Assembly (NCBI GenBank): GCA_951813255.1
Contig: OX638353.1
Location: 2,219,472-2,283,471 of the forward strand
DNA length: 64,000 nucleotides
Source of the DNA: an uncultured Dehalococcoidia bacterium
Lineage (GTDB): Bacteria > Chloroflexota > Dehalococcoidia > Lucifugimonadales > JAAXIE01
Direction: 5' to 3'
Shown here: positions 24,556-33,769 of the stretch, piece after piece
Layout: the number at the start of each line of letters is the position of its first letter
Position numbering within the stretch: the stretch's first letter is position 1
Translations under genes and position numbers: made by a program
Notes under the pieces: model-generated
The model's database searches: none
Told to the model about the DNA's origin: nothing
Seen by the model: only the letters and a program-made list of their open reading frames with translations

Positions 24556-25908
24556 CTAGCGGGCCACCGGGAAGATCTGGCCCCATCTGTCGGCCTCCAT
24601 GAACTCCAACCAGCGTTTGAAGTACCAGCGGGGGTTCTGCTCGCTCATGAACTCGGTGAACACCGCGTCACGCAACCCCTCCACCGGCTCCTCGTGGCCC
24701 GTTGCCATCTGGTAGTTGTAAGCGTGTCGCCGTGCGATAGTGCCGGCACTGGCCACCGTAGCGTAGTTCCAGTTCTCCATGTCGTCCTGCTCGGTCATGC
24801 CAGCGGGGCCGCCGTAGCGCATGTAGTAATGGCGCAGCAACTCCTTCACCGAGTTGGGGGCCGAAGCATCCACGAAATACCACCGCCACGCCTCGGTCAT
24901 CTGCGGCCCGCGAGGATGCCATACGGCAATACCTCGCGGGAACCAGGAGTGAAAGGAGATGTTGGGGAAGACGGTGCCGGTGGCAGCAGGAGCATAGAGC
25001 TTGTCGCCGATACGCTTCCGGCGTTCCTCGGCTACGTGCCGGAAATACTCCTCAATCTCGGGGTGGCTTGGGAACTCGGGGAAGTTCCTAGTGCCGCCGG
25101 GAAGGGGCGGACCACCGCCCGAGCCATGGCCCAGACGGGTGAAACCCACGTTGCCCCGGAACCTGCCTCTAGGCACTCGGCTGTTGCCCCCGTGCCTCTC
25201 GGTCCCGGGACCTCCCGGTCCTGTGCCGACCAGTATCTCGGAGCGGTGGCTGATGCCGTGGTAGTGGTCCCCTAGGAAATTCTCGGCGCCGAACTTCCAG
25301 TTGGAGGGGAACTGCCACTTGGAAACGGTGCCGATGATTTCAGAGCCTCCCTCGCTGCCGTCGCGGGAGTCCAGCAGGGCATCGACATAGAGCTTCATGT
25401 CGCCCAAATAGTCGAGAAAGGACGGGGCCTGAGGATCCCAGTTGGCCCAGATGGTGCCCTTGTAATTCACCATCTGAGAAACCTCAATCAGGCCCCACTG
25501 GCTGCGGTCCAACTCGGAATGATAGGCCTCCTTGAAATAGGGCACTCCGACAAGCTGGCCATCGGTGCCGTAGCTCCACCCGTGATAGGGACAGGTAAAC
25601 ACCGGAGCGTTGCCCTCGTCGTAGCGGCATACCTTCATGCCACGATGGCGGCAGGTGTTGAGGAAGACGTGGATATGGCCGTTGCGATCACGGGTGAGGA
25701 TCACCGACTCCTCGCCCATGCAGGAGACGAAGTAGTCGCCGGGCTTGGCTATCTGGCTCTCGTGGCCGACAAAGAGCCAAGCCCGGCTGAACAGTTGCTC
25801 CTGCTCCTGCTGGTAGATGTCCTCGTCCACAAAGATCTCACGGCTGATGGTTCCGCGTTGCATATCCACCAGCCCGGATAGGGAAGAGTGTGTTGCGTTG
25901 ATAGCCAT
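24556..25908 (-). CDS. Rieske non-haem iron oxygenase, alpha subunit
   Basis: A 450-residue ring-hydroxylating oxygenase large subunit. The Rieske cluster ligands are in NTCRHRGMKVC (about 85-95) and FTCPYHGWSYGTDG (about 104-117). The catalytic domain begins near residue 165, and ENFLGDHYHGISHRSE (about 205) supplies the two histidines of the mononuclear iron. A glycine/arginine-rich stretch (about 225-275, RVPRGRFRGNVGF, GHGSGGGPPLPGG) interrupts the domain. ATG 25908 is preceded by GGAGGG; an in-frame TTG four codons upstream overlaps that site. No ferredoxin, reductase or small subunit gene is adjacent. Confidence 0.88.
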   Translation of the reverse strand: MAINATHSSLSGLVDMQRGTISREIFVDEDIYQQEQEQLFSRAWLFVGHESQIAKPGDYFVSCMGEESVILTRDRNGHIHVFLNTCRHRGMKVCRYDEGNAPVFTCPYHGWSYGTDGQLVGVPYFKEAYHSELDRSQWGLIEVSQMVNYKGTIWANWDPQAPSFLDYLGDMKLYVDALLDSRDGSEGGSEIIGTVSKWQFPSNWKFGAENFLGDHYHGISHRSEILVGTGPGGPGTERHGGNSRVPRGRFRGNVGFTRLGHGSGGGPPLPGGTRNFPEFPSHPEIEEYFRHVAEERRKRIGDKLYAPAATGTVFPNISFHSWFPRGIAVWHPRGPQMTEAWRWYFVDASAPNSVKELLRHYYMRYGGPAGMTEQDDMENWNYATVASAGTIARRHAYNYQMATGHEEPVEGLRDAVFTEFMSEQNPRWYFKRWLEFMEADRWGQIFPVAR

Positions 25909-25993
25909 TGCGCCCTCCAAGTGTGGGAGTTCAGCCCCGTCAGCTTAGCACAGACAAAGGAGGTCACAGATACCCCACCCACCCGAGTGCTCC

Positions 25994-26023
25994 TTGACAA
26001 ATGCCGTACAATCGTTCTATAAT
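25994..26023 (+). promoter_or_regulatory. Consensus sigma-70-type promoter pointing into array C
   Basis: TTGACA (25994-25999), an 18-base spacer and TATAAT (26018-26023). The next gene on this strand starts at 26722, so the transcript would carry a leader of about 690 bases that contains array C. The -10 context TTCTATAAT is shared with the promoter at 46531-46559. The stretch 26024-26185 before the array has no gene. Confidence 0.7.
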
Positions 26024-26185
26024 GCCCCTAGTGAGCCCGTGGGACTCTCTAACCCGGACATCAATCCGTGGACCCCAAAGGCTGGGTTGGCGAACAAAAG
26101 CCTGGGCTGCAAACCCTATTGGCCCCAATCTAATTCTATTGGAGAAGAAACAAGACTCGTGAAAGCCCGCCGTCGACATCAACAA

Positions 26186-26540
26186 CAGCTAGGGAATGAG
26201 ACAAGAAATCCCTATCTGGACAGATACGACCATGAGACAGATGAGACAAGAATCATTCATGAAAACAACCTCTCCAGCTACGAATTCGCCCAGTCTCCAG
26301 CCCCCGAATCACCCCAAAAAACAGGCCCCGCAGCTAGGGGATGAGACAGGAAATCCCTATCTGTACAGCTACGACCATGAGACAATGAGACAAGAATCAG
26401 CTACGAAAAAACGTTCTCAGCTACGACTCTTGTCTCATCCCTATCTGCAAGTGGCCGCAAACCCTCCCCCAAACAACCCTCCCCCAGCTAGGGCATGAGA
26501 CAGGAAATCCCTATCTGAACAGATACAACCATGAGACAAG
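26186..26540 (+). repeat. Word array C (ATGAGACA) with three long hairpin units
   Basis: Nine exact words start at 26196, 26232, 26241, 26341, 26377, 26385, 26431 (complement), 26495 and 26531. Three units of 56-69 bases repeat almost exactly (26186-26254, 26331-26398, 26485-26540). Each has CAGCTAGGG, the word, GAAA, TCCCTATCTG, two variable bases, CAG(A/C)TAC and ACC plus the word again. TAGGG(A/G/C) pairs with TCCCTA so that the word starts at the first loop base in all three (loops 26196-26208, 26341-26353, 26495-26507). TATCTG-NN-CAG(A/C)TA forms a second small palindrome. The array lies in the 813-base gap between the Rieske gene and the amidohydrolase. Confidence 0.85.
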
Positions 26541-26642
26541 CTAGACCGCCAACAATCCAATGAGACCGGTCAGCAAACCAGAGACGATCAGCAAAAAAAG
26601 AATCCCTAGCTTTTGCCAAGGCCCTAGGCTAGCAGCCGAACA

Positions 26643-26671
26643 TGGACAACTCACCGGCCCCCGCCTATATT
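26643..26671 (+). promoter_or_regulatory. Proximal promoter of the amidohydrolase operon
   Basis: TGGACA (26643-26648), a 17-base spacer and TATATT (26666-26671), about 50 bases before ATG 26722, which has AAGGGG as ribosome site. It would be a second start downstream of array C. Confidence 0.4.
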
Positions 26672-26721
26672 GCGATACACAAACGTGCTGCCGATAAGGT
26701 AGCCACTCAAAGGGGAAACAG

Positions 26722-27870
26722 ATGCGAAACGGGTTCAAAGTCTACGACTCGGATACCCACGTATCCGCATCGGCGGAGGGGCTGGAACAGTACCTCCCTT
26801 CAGCGTTAAGGCAAGAACTCGAAGCCTACAAGGTGCCCATCAAGAGGACCACTTCCGGCGGGACCTTCGAGCCACCCTACAGCCATCGCTACGACTTCGG
26901 CGGGGCCGCGGGCGGCTGGGGGCAGGACGCGCCCCGTACGTTGGGCGAAGCCGGCCCGACCACTGAGACCCGCAACCGCATCCAGAAGTTCATGGGGGCC
27001 AAGCTCCCGGCGGCTGATTCGGAATGGGTGGTGGAGACCCGCCTGCGGGACATGGACGAAGAGGGCGTGGACGTGCAATTGCTGGTTCCGCGGGCGATTC
27101 GGGGGCATCAGGACCCCGCAGTGGACGCGGAGCTGATGCGGGCGAACCACAGATTCCTCAATGATTTTTGTGGTGAGTCGCCTCATCGACTGAAGGCACT
27201 GCTAACGCTGGATGCCCGGTTCGTGGAGGACTCGGTACAGGAGATCAAGACGTGGGGGAGTAGTTCGTGGGCAGTGGGGACATGGCTCAACCTGCCGCTG
27301 GACTTCCCGTTGGACCACCCGTCGCTGAACCCCATCTGGGCTGCCGTGGAGGAGGAGGGGCTGTGCGTGGTGCACCACTCCTTCTCGGGGGGATATCCGG
27401 GATACCGGGACCTGTGGCAGAACCCGTTCTTGGGGAGGGCAGCATCGCATCCGTGGGGGGCGATGCGGGCAGTGGCGTCGTTCATTGGGTCCGGGGCCAT
27501 GGACCGTTATCCGACAATACGGTTCTCGATTCTGGAGTCGGGCTTCGGGTGGCTGCCCTTCTGGGCGGCTCGGATGCAGGACCAGGTCGAGTACATGGGG
27601 TACGTTCCGGAACTGAAGCATCCCGTTAGAGAATATCTGGCGGGGGGCAGGTTCTTTGCATCTATTGTGCTGCACGAGGGGCCGGAGATGGTGAGCATGG
27701 TCTCCAACATGCTTGGCAACCAGTTGCTGATGTACAGCTCCGATTACCCGCACCCGGAGACCCGGTTCCCCGATTCGGTGGACTTGGTGCTCAACTGGGA
27801 CGGTATGGACGAGAAGCTTCTGACCAAAATCATGTGGGAGAACGCCGTAAGGTGCTTCGGAGAGCCATGA
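26722..27870 (+). CDS. Amidohydrolase-2 family protein
   Basis: A 382-residue TIM-barrel hydrolase of the ACMSD-like amidohydrolase 2 group. It starts with VYDSDTHVSA, where the usual DxHxH is DxDTH, so one ligand differs. DMDEEGVDVQLLVPR (about 111-125), LCVVHHSFSGG (about 213-223) with a metal histidine, RFSILESGFGWLPFW (about 265) and LMYSSDYPHPET (about 330) with the catalytic aspartate follow. Such enzymes decarboxylate or hydrolyse small carboxylates. It is followed after 25 bases by the histidine decarboxylase gene and shares its leader. Confidence 0.82.
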   Translation: MRNGFKVYDSDTHVSASAEGLEQYLPSALRQELEAYKVPIKRTTSGGTFEPPYSHRYDFGGAAGGWGQDAPRTLGEAGPTTETRNRIQKFMGAKLPAADSEWVVETRLRDMDEEGVDVQLLVPRAIRGHQDPAVDAELMRANHRFLNDFCGESPHRLKALLTLDARFVEDSVQEIKTWGSSSWAVGTWLNLPLDFPLDHPSLNPIWAAVEEEGLCVVHHSFSGGYPGYRDLWQNPFLGRAASHPWGAMRAVASFIGSGAMDRYPTIRFSILESGFGWLPFWAARMQDQVEYMGYVPELKHPVREYLAGGRFFASIVLHEGPEMVSMVSNMLGNQLLMYSSDYPHPETRFPDSVDLVLNWDGMDEKLLTKIMWENAVRCFGEP

Positions 27871-27895
27871 TCGTGCGGATGGAGGAGTAGCCGGG

Positions 27896-29089
27896 ATGGC
27901 CGGAAACTTAGGGGCCGGAAACTTGGGGGATGGGGAGACAGGGGGAGCAGACACCCGGGCGAGGCTGGACAGGCTGTTGTCCCAGATCCGGTCTGCGGGA
28001 GAGCACCAGGTTGGATACCCAACCAACCAGCGGTTCGACTATTCGCCGCTCTATCCCTTCTTGGAGTACTCCCTGAACAATGTGGGCGACCCGTTCCATG
28101 AGAGCAACTATTGGGAAAACACTCATGAGATCGAGCGGGATGTAATCGCCCATTTCGCACGGTTGACGCGCATCGACCCGGACGAGGCTTGGGGGTATGT
28201 GACGTCGGGTGGCACAGAAGGGAACATGTACGGTTTGTACCTAGGCCGTGAACTGTTCCCCAACGCCATGTTCTACTTCTCGGAAGACACCCACTACAGC
28301 GTCCTGAAGAACGTGCGGGTGCTGAATGCCCGCTACATCATGATCAAGCGTCAGGAGAACGGCGAGATCGACTACCGCGACCTGCGCGAGATGATAAACG
28401 TCCACCGCGACTTGCCCGCAGTGATCATGGCAAACATTGGGACGACCATGCGGGGCGCTGTGGACGACATCGACCACATCCAGCGGATCCTGCAGGACTC
28501 GGCAGTCACGAGTTCGTACATTCACGCCGATGCTGCGCTGAGCGGGATGATACTGCCCTTCGTGGCGGAACCGCAGTCCTATGGATTCGATGCGGGGATA
28601 GACAGCATTTCGGTGAGCGGGCACAAGCTGCTGGGGGCTCCCCTGCCCTGTGGTGTAGTGCTGACCCGGAGGTCCTACGTCGAGCGGGTGAGCCGTGCGG
28701 TAGAGTACGTCGGCGTGCATGACACCACGCTATCGGGCTCCCGCAGCGGTTTCGCGCCGCTGATGTTGTGGTACGCCCTTGCACGGTACGGAGAGGACGG
28801 GATTCGGGGGTTGGTGGAGGGCATGCTGGAAACGGCGGAGTATGCGGTGCAGCAGTTCAACGCCCGCGGGATAGAGGCTTGGCGGCACCGGAACTCGGTT
28901 ACCGTGGTGTTTCCCAAGCCGGCGCCGGAGGTTTTCCGAAAGTGGCAAATCGCCCCCGAGGGACGGGAAGCGCACATCATCACCATGCCCCACGTTACCC
29001 GCAGTATGATTGATCAACTCATTGATGACTGCGCGGCCCCACAACCGCTGGAATCGTCAGCCGGAGGAGAGACTCCATGGCCCAACTGA
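27896..29089 (+). CDS. PLP-dependent histidine decarboxylase-like protein (group II)
   Basis: A 397-residue group II decarboxylase. QVGYPTNQRFDYSPLYPFLEY and GDPFHESNYWENTHEIERDVI are typical of pyridoxal-type histidine decarboxylases. TSGGTEGNMYGLYLGRE contacts the cofactor, IHADAALSG holds the PLP aspartate and SVSGHKLLGAPLPCG the PLP lysine. The first 20 residues (AGNLGAGNLGDGETGGAD) are a glycine-rich tail not seen in the family. GGAGGAG stands eight bases before ATG. The predicted product is histamine and CO2 from histidine; another amino acid is possible. It overlaps the ACT gene by 13 bases, so the two are coupled. Confidence 0.82.
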   Translation: MAGNLGAGNLGDGETGGADTRARLDRLLSQIRSAGEHQVGYPTNQRFDYSPLYPFLEYSLNNVGDPFHESNYWENTHEIERDVIAHFARLTRIDPDEAWGYVTSGGTEGNMYGLYLGRELFPNAMFYFSEDTHYSVLKNVRVLNARYIMIKRQENGEIDYRDLREMINVHRDLPAVIMANIGTTMRGAVDDIDHIQRILQDSAVTSSYIHADAALSGMILPFVAEPQSYGFDAGIDSISVSGHKLLGAPLPCGVVLTRRSYVERVSRAVEYVGVHDTTLSGSRSGFAPLMLWYALARYGEDGIRGLVEGMLETAEYAVQQFNARGIEAWRHRNSVTVVFPKPAPEVFRKWQIAPEGREAHIITMPHVTRSMIDQLIDDCAAPQPLESSAGGETPWPN

Positions 29090-29478
29090 ACCGCATTGTC
29101 ATCATGGCGAACAATGAAGTGGGAGTGATTGCCGACATCGCCAGGGTGTTGGCCGATGTGGGCATCAACGTGGAAACCATCAACACTGAGACGGCAGGCG
29201 ACCGGGGAGCCGTGGTGTTGACCGTTGATAATACGGACCATGCACTGTCTGCGTTAAACCAAGCAGGGTACAAAGCAGTGAGCGACGATGCTCTCGTGTT
29301 GCGTTTGCGTGACGCCCCCGGTGCCTTGGCCAGCGTAGCGGACGTCCTGAAACAGGCTGGAGTGAATATCCAGAGTATGCATATTCTCAACCGTCAAGCC
29401 GGCTATGCCATGATTGCATTGACCACAGATGACCGCGCACGGGCTCAAGCAGCCATCGACGACACGTTCATCATCTGA
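29077..29478 (+). CDS. Double ACT-domain protein
   Basis: A 133-residue protein made of two ACT domains and nothing else. The first is NRIVIMANNEVGVIADIARVLADVGINVETINTE split over about residues 5-38, and the second ALVLRLRDAPGALASVADVLKQAGVNIQSMHI at about 71-103. ACT domains bind amino acids at dimer interfaces. The start overlaps the decarboxylase gene, so a role as amino-acid sensor for that enzyme or its transcription is an obvious possibility, without direct evidence. The operon ends here, followed by tRNA-Ser. Confidence 0.85.
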   Translation: MAQLNRIVIMANNEVGVIADIARVLADVGINVETINTETAGDRGAVVLTVDNTDHALSALNQAGYKAVSDDALVLRLRDAPGALASVADVLKQAGVNIQSMHILNRQAGYAMIALTTDDRARAQAAIDDTFII

Positions 29479-29621
29479 TGACTGTTTCCTGGTCCCATCT
29501 TTGCTACAAGGGCAAAACGTCAATCAGTAGGAGGTTTCTGGTATCAGAGAAGACCCCAAAATGGCAAAGGCGTGGTAAATTATTATCTGAGAGGCTCCCA
29601 GCCTCTCGTTTAACTCCCCGC

Positions 29622-29711
29622 GGAGGGGTGGCCGAGCGGTTTAAGGCGACGGTCTTGAAAACCGTTGTACGCGCAAGTGTACCGTGGGTTCGAATCCCAC
29701 TCCCTCCGCCA
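29622..29711 (+). tRNA. tRNA-Ser(UGA)
   Basis: A 90-base tRNA with acceptor GGAGGGG pairing TCCCTCC (one G-U), D-arm GCCGAGCGGTTTAAGGC, anticodon stem-loop ACGGT-CTTGAAA-ACCGT with anticodon TGA, a long variable arm (TGTACGCGCAAGTGTAC) of class II tRNAs, TTCGAAT in the T-loop and an encoded 3' CCA. Confidence 0.97.
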
Positions 29712-30213
29712 GAACATCATGTTTGTAGCTATTGATATTTAACAAATAGCTAATCCGTTAGCACTCACCTTCGGGGACCTCCTGAACGGGAACGAATTGG
29801 AGGTCATATACAAACCTACCGGTCGAGCAGCAGATGATCGGAGAATTCTGCACCGAAACGAACTGATTGGATAATTCGATCTGCTTCGGTGGGGCCTGAC
29901 TTGACGGTAGAAAGTACCGTTTTTGAACTGGTGGTGTCCCTCTAACTTCCCAAGGAAGGCAAGTTCGAGGGGTGAAGGTTCTTGATTTCGTCCAGTGCGG
30001 TGGGTGTTAGGGTCTAGGGAATAGTTCTAGCATCACCATCCTTCGATTCCGCTATCTCGAAAACGGCGGCCGGGGATGACTTACGCCAGAAGTTGCGCCC
30101 ACCCACAATGTTAGACAAGAGGGACTTGGAAACACTTGCCAATCACCGCGTAACCTGCTCCTGAGGGAGGTTTCTCCGTACTACGACACCCTATAGTGAA
30201 AGGGGTCTTCTGC
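29712..30213. other. Gene-free stretch downstream of tRNA-Ser
   Basis: About 500 bases without a credible reading frame. Apart from the small terminator-like hairpin at 29904-29924 I see no repeat of the tRNA 3' end, no integrase remnant and no word-array elements. Base composition is somewhat lower in GC than the neighbours, so it may be the eroded remains of an insertion beside the tRNA, but nothing shows this directly. Confidence 0.5.
29904..29924 (+). terminator. Short terminator-like hairpin
   Basis: ACGGTA (29904-29909), loop GAAAG wholly or partly unpaired, TACCGT (29915-29920) and TTTT. It could end tRNA-Ser transcription. Confidence 0.45.
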
Positions 30214-32166
30214 CTATTTGAACAGGTGCTTCCGGAACCAACCCAGCGTGCGGGCGAGGTACTCCTCACGCATCTTCGGGTGCCCAAGCCGGGTGAAGGA
30301 ATGGGCCGAGCCGGGGAACCGGACGAACTCCACCTCCTTGCCCAGCCGCTTCAGTAGCGTGTAATACTCCTCGCTCTGGGATATAGGGCAACGGTAATCC
30401 GACTCTCCGTGCAGCAGCAGCACCGGTGCGGTGACGTTGGCCGCGTAGGTGATAGGTGAGCGGAATAACAGCTCTTGGCGGGCGTCAACCACCGTTCCGC
30501 CCCACTGGACCTCGCCGAAGCTGGTACCGATGTCGGACGTGCCGTACATGCTGTACAAATTGGTGCAGGGCGCGCCCACCACCCCGGCCAGGAACCGGTC
30601 AGTGTGGCCCAAGATCCAACTGGTCATGTACCCGCCGTAGCTGTAGCCGTGGATGCCGAGCCGGGCCGGGTCCACGTAGGGACGCTCCGCCACCAGGTCA
30701 ACCGCCGCCATCAGGTCCAGGTGGTCCTCGCCTCCCCAGTCCTTCAGCACCGCGTTCATAAACTCGTCGCCGTAGGTGGAGGAGCCCCGGGGATTCACTG
30801 CCAGCACCATGCAGCCCGCGGTGGCCAGCACCTGCTGCACCGTGGCGAAGGCGTCGTAGAACGCCCCGTTGGGGCCTCCGTGGATGTCGAGCACTAGTGG
30901 GTATTGCCACGACGGGTCGAAGTCGGGCGGGAACCACAACCGCGACTCGATGACGAGTCCGCCCCTCTCAAAGGTGAACTTCTCCATCGTGGCCGGTGGG
31001 CACTCAGCCAAGTACTCGGCGTTGACATCGGTAAGCTGCTTGCTCGCCCCAGTGTCCAGGTCCAGCAGCAACAGGTCTCCGGGAGAGGCTGGCGAAGCCG
31101 ACATCTCCACGGCGCGGAGGGCGTTCCGGTCTAGGGCCAATCCTGAGGTGTGGCGTGAGCCGCCGTAAAGCTCGTGGACTCCGACTTCTCCGGCATGGGC
31201 CTCGAAGAGGTACGATTCTCCCCACCGTTCTCCAAGGAACAGGATGCGGCCGTCGCTCTGCCAGCGCATCGACGGGCCGGGATTCATGGGAGGGAAGCTG
31301 ACGAAGGGCTTAATGGAATCGTCAGTAATACGCTCTGGGCTGTGGCCTGGCTGGATGATGTACAGCCAAGACTGCCATGATACCAAGCCCGTGGGGACAT
31401 CGGTGGCAGCGGCCAAGAGTTTGTCCCCTTCGGGCGACCAAGCTAACCCTCCGACTCCGTACAGGCCTTCGGACCATAGCTCCGCCTCACCGCCACTAGC
31501 GGGCACCACGTAGGCCTCGGTCAGAGCATGGATGTCCCGGTCATCCCGCCGCCCCGAGATGAAGGCCACTCGCGCGCCGTCGGGAGACCACACGCCGGCG
31601 TAGTCGTCCCAGTCGCCATCGGTAAGCTGGCTGGTCTCTCCATCCTCCACATTCACGGTGAACAGGTGGAAGTGGGCATCGCCGCGCCATCCCAGGGTGT
31701 CGTAGCGGTACCGTATGCGGTGGATTTCGGTGACCCGAGGGGTCGACTCGGGGAGGCCATCGCTATCTGGAGGCTTTTCGGGAACATCGGAGCAGACCAA
31801 CAGCCGTGAGCCGTCTGGAGACCATGCCCAGTCTGATACGCCGCCCGCAAGCGACGTAAGGCGCCCCGCCTCGCCGCCTCGCGTGCCCATGAGCCACACT
31901 TGCTTCTTGTCCTTCTCGTCGGGCCTGAGGAACCCCAAGGTCTGGCCGTCGGGCGAGAACCTGGGCGCGCCGTCCTTCTGCCCCTGTGTGAACTCCACGG
32001 TCTGCCCGGACTCCAGGTCCATGAGCATGATCCGGGACCGGCCTTCCAACTTCTGCGTGTCCACCCACGACAGGGTGTAGGCCAACAGCGACCCGTCGGG
32101 AGACAATGCGGGGTCTCCTACACTTTTCAGCTTGTAGACCACATCAGGCGCAATGGGATTTGGCAT
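30214..32166 (-). CDS. S9-family prolyl oligopeptidase / acylaminoacyl-peptidase
   Basis: A 650-residue serine peptidase. About 400 residues of beta-propeller blades come first (DPALSPDGSLLAYTLSWVD, FSPDGQTLGFLRP, AWSPDGSRLLVCSD and similar). The alpha/beta-hydrolase domain follows with DIHGGPNGAFYDAF, GIHGYSYGGYMTSWILG (nucleophile serine), LLLHGESDYRCP (aspartate) and FPGSAHSFTRLG (histidine). No signal peptide is present, so it is probably cytosolic and degrades short peptides. ATG 32166 with GGGAGA is preferred; the frame continues 35 codons upstream without support. Confidence 0.9.
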   Translation of the reverse strand: MPNPIAPDVVYKLKSVGDPALSPDGSLLAYTLSWVDTQKLEGRSRIMLMDLESGQTVEFTQGQKDGAPRFSPDGQTLGFLRPDEKDKKQVWLMGTRGGEAGRLTSLAGGVSDWAWSPDGSRLLVCSDVPEKPPDSDGLPESTPRVTEIHRIRYRYDTLGWRGDAHFHLFTVNVEDGETSQLTDGDWDDYAGVWSPDGARVAFISGRRDDRDIHALTEAYVVPASGGEAELWSEGLYGVGGLAWSPEGDKLLAAATDVPTGLVSWQSWLYIIQPGHSPERITDDSIKPFVSFPPMNPGPSMRWQSDGRILFLGERWGESYLFEAHAGEVGVHELYGGSRHTSGLALDRNALRAVEMSASPASPGDLLLLDLDTGASKQLTDVNAEYLAECPPATMEKFTFERGGLVIESRLWFPPDFDPSWQYPLVLDIHGGPNGAFYDAFATVQQVLATAGCMVLAVNPRGSSTYGDEFMNAVLKDWGGEDHLDLMAAVDLVAERPYVDPARLGIHGYSYGGYMTSWILGHTDRFLAGVVGAPCTNLYSMYGTSDIGTSFGEVQWGGTVVDARQELLFRSPITYAANVTAPVLLLHGESDYRCPISQSEEYYTLLKRLGKEVEFVRFPGSAHSFTRLGHPKMREEYLARTLGWFRKHLFK

Positions 32167-32287
32167 GGCATCTCTCCCATGTGAGAGGGGACTATTGCTG
32201 GTTCTGGCTACGTAAACGCTCTTCTCGTTATCTGGTGCGATCGATTCCAGTTTGGATGAGGCTACTAACACATATGTCTACACGACC

Positions 32288-33769
32288 TCAGATGAATCGC
32301 GCCTGCTGCCTCGCCGCCTCTCCGTGATCAATGTAGACCGTGATAGTCTCGGTGAAGAAGTCGAAGGCCTCAGTGCCCTGTTCGCGCTGTCCCACGCCCG
32401 ACGACTTCAGCCCGCCGAAGGGCAGATGCACTTCGCCGCCCAGCGTTGGCGCGTTCACGTGGACCATGCCGGTCTCGACGGTGTTGATGTACTCGAAGGC
32501 CCGGCTGATGTCCCGGGTGTACACCGACGAGGACAAGCCGAACTCAACGCTGTTGGAAATATCGATGGCGTCCTTCAGGTCCCTTGCCCTGAACACGGTC
32601 AACACGGGGCCGAAGATCTCCTCCTTGGCGATCCGCATGTCCGGCGATACGTCGGTAAAAACCGTCGGCTCCACGTAGTAGCCCTCGTCATATTCGCCGC
32701 CGGTCAGCGCCCGCCCGCCGAAGGCAAGGTGCGCACCCTCCTCCGTGCCCACACCGATGTACTCTCGAACCTTTTCATATTGGCCGGGGCCGCACAGGGG
32801 CGACACGTCCATCTCCGGGTCAATGCCGTCGCCGACACGCAGACTGGCGGTGCGCCGCAGCAGCTCGTCCATGAACTCGTCGTACACCGAGTCCTCCACG
32901 ATCACCCGGCTGGTGGCCGTGCAGCGCTGGCCGGTGGAACCAAAGGCCCCCTGCACGATTCCGCCCAGGGCCTTGTCCATGTCGGCGTCCTCCAGCACGA
33001 TGACGGCATTCTTGCCGCCCATCTCCGCCTGAATCTTCTTGAGACGCCTCGCCCCGTTGGCGTACAGATCAGTGCCAATCTCCGTCGATCCAGTAAACGA
33101 AATCCCGTTGACCCGCGTGTCCTCCACCACGGCGTTGCCAACCTGCCCTCCCGGACCGGTGACCAGGTTCAGCACCCCCGCCGGCAATCCGGCCTCCTCG
33201 AACACCTCGGCTAGCTTGACCGCGGACAAGGGAGTCGACGAAGCTGGTTTGAACACCAGGGCGTTGCCGCAGATCAGCGCCGGGGCCATCTTCCACACCG
33301 GGATCGCCACGGGGAAGTTCCAAGGGGTGATGATCCCCACCACTCCCAGTGGGCGCTTCATGGTATAGGCCACTGTGTTCGGCAGCTCAGACGGTGTGGT
33401 GTACCCGAACATCCGGCGTCCTTCGCCCGCTGCATACTCCATGATGTTCATCGCCCGGCGCACCTCGCCCCGGGCATCGGCGATCGGCTTCCCCTCCTCC
33501 GTGGTGATGGCCGTGGCAATTTCCTCGGCCCGGCGTCCCATGATCTCCAGCGCCTTGAACAGCAGCGCCGCTCGGCCCGGAGCGGGGGTCTCCGCCCAGC
33601 CGGCCAGTGCCTCGCGGGCCGCCGAAACTGCCCGTCCGGCGTCTTCGGCGTTGGACGTCTGGAACTCCCCTACAACCTGGTCCTTGTGCGCTGGGTTGTA
33701 GACGGGGTAGGTGCGTCCCGAGACCGACTCTACCCACTGTCCGCCGATGTAGTTTCTGTATGCGGTCAT
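32288..33769 (-). CDS. NAD(P)-dependent aldehyde dehydrogenase
   Basis: A 493-residue ALDH superfamily enzyme. [19 protein letters not shown] (about 144-162) and FKPASSTP bind the cofactor, [10 protein letters not shown] holds the general-base glutamate, [17 protein letters not shown] the catalytic cysteine, and [12 protein letters not shown] is conserved. The pattern is nearest to ketoglutarate-semialdehyde or succinate-semialdehyde-type members, but the substrate is open. AGGTGA precedes the ATG. It is followed after 121 bases by the S9 peptidase gene on the same strand. Confidence 0.9.
   Translation of the reverse strand: MTAYRNYIGGQWVESVSGRTYPVYNPAHKDQVVGEFQTSNAEDAGRAVSAAREALAGWAETPAPGRAALLFKALEIMGRRAEEIATAITTEEGKPIADARGEVRRAMNIMEYAAGEGRRMFGYTTPSELPNTVAYTMKRPLGVVGIITPWNFPVAIPVWKMAPALICGNALVFKPASSTPLSAVKLAEVFEEAGLPAGVLNLVTGPGGQVGNAVVEDTRVNGISFTGSTEIGTDLYANGARRLKKIQAEMGGKNAVIVLEDADMDKALGGIVQGAFGSTGQRCTATSRVIVEDSVYDEFMDELLRRTASLRVGDGIDPEMDVSPLCGPGQYEKVREYIGVGTEEGAHLAFGGRALTGGEYDEGYYVEPTVFTDVSPDMRIAKEEIFGPVLTVFRARDLKDAIDISNSVEFGLSSSVYTRDISRAFEYINTVETGMVHVNAPTLGGEVHLPFGGLKSSGVGQREQGTEAFDFFTETITVYIDHGEAARQQARFI

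Noticed and set aside
24511..24556. Alternative GTCCCC/GGGGAC hairpins between hyuB and the Rieske gene as a switch
   Set aside because: Six-base arms in GC-rich DNA are weak evidence, and there is no T-run; convergent genes need no more than a simple terminator.
25994..26498. Short frames through array C (for example 25994-26344 and 26196-26498)
   Set aside because: They translate the repeated words only (MRQE, NPYL and similar repeats), lack ribosome sites and change frame between units, so they are by-products of the repeat.
26186..26540. Array C as a CRISPR array
   Set aside because: The repeated units are not separated by unique spacers of constant length, the repeated words occur on both strands and within units, and no cas gene is present.
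7697..29761. The 13-mer GCTAATCCGTTAG at 7697-7709 and 29749-29761 as an attachment or regulatory repeat
   Set aside because: Several chance 13-base matches are expected in 64 kb, the copies have different surroundings and no mobile gene lies between them that would use such sites.
29622..30213. An integrated element beside tRNA-Ser
   Set aside because: No integrase, no repeat of the tRNA 3' end and no foreign gene are visible in the following 500 bases or beyond.
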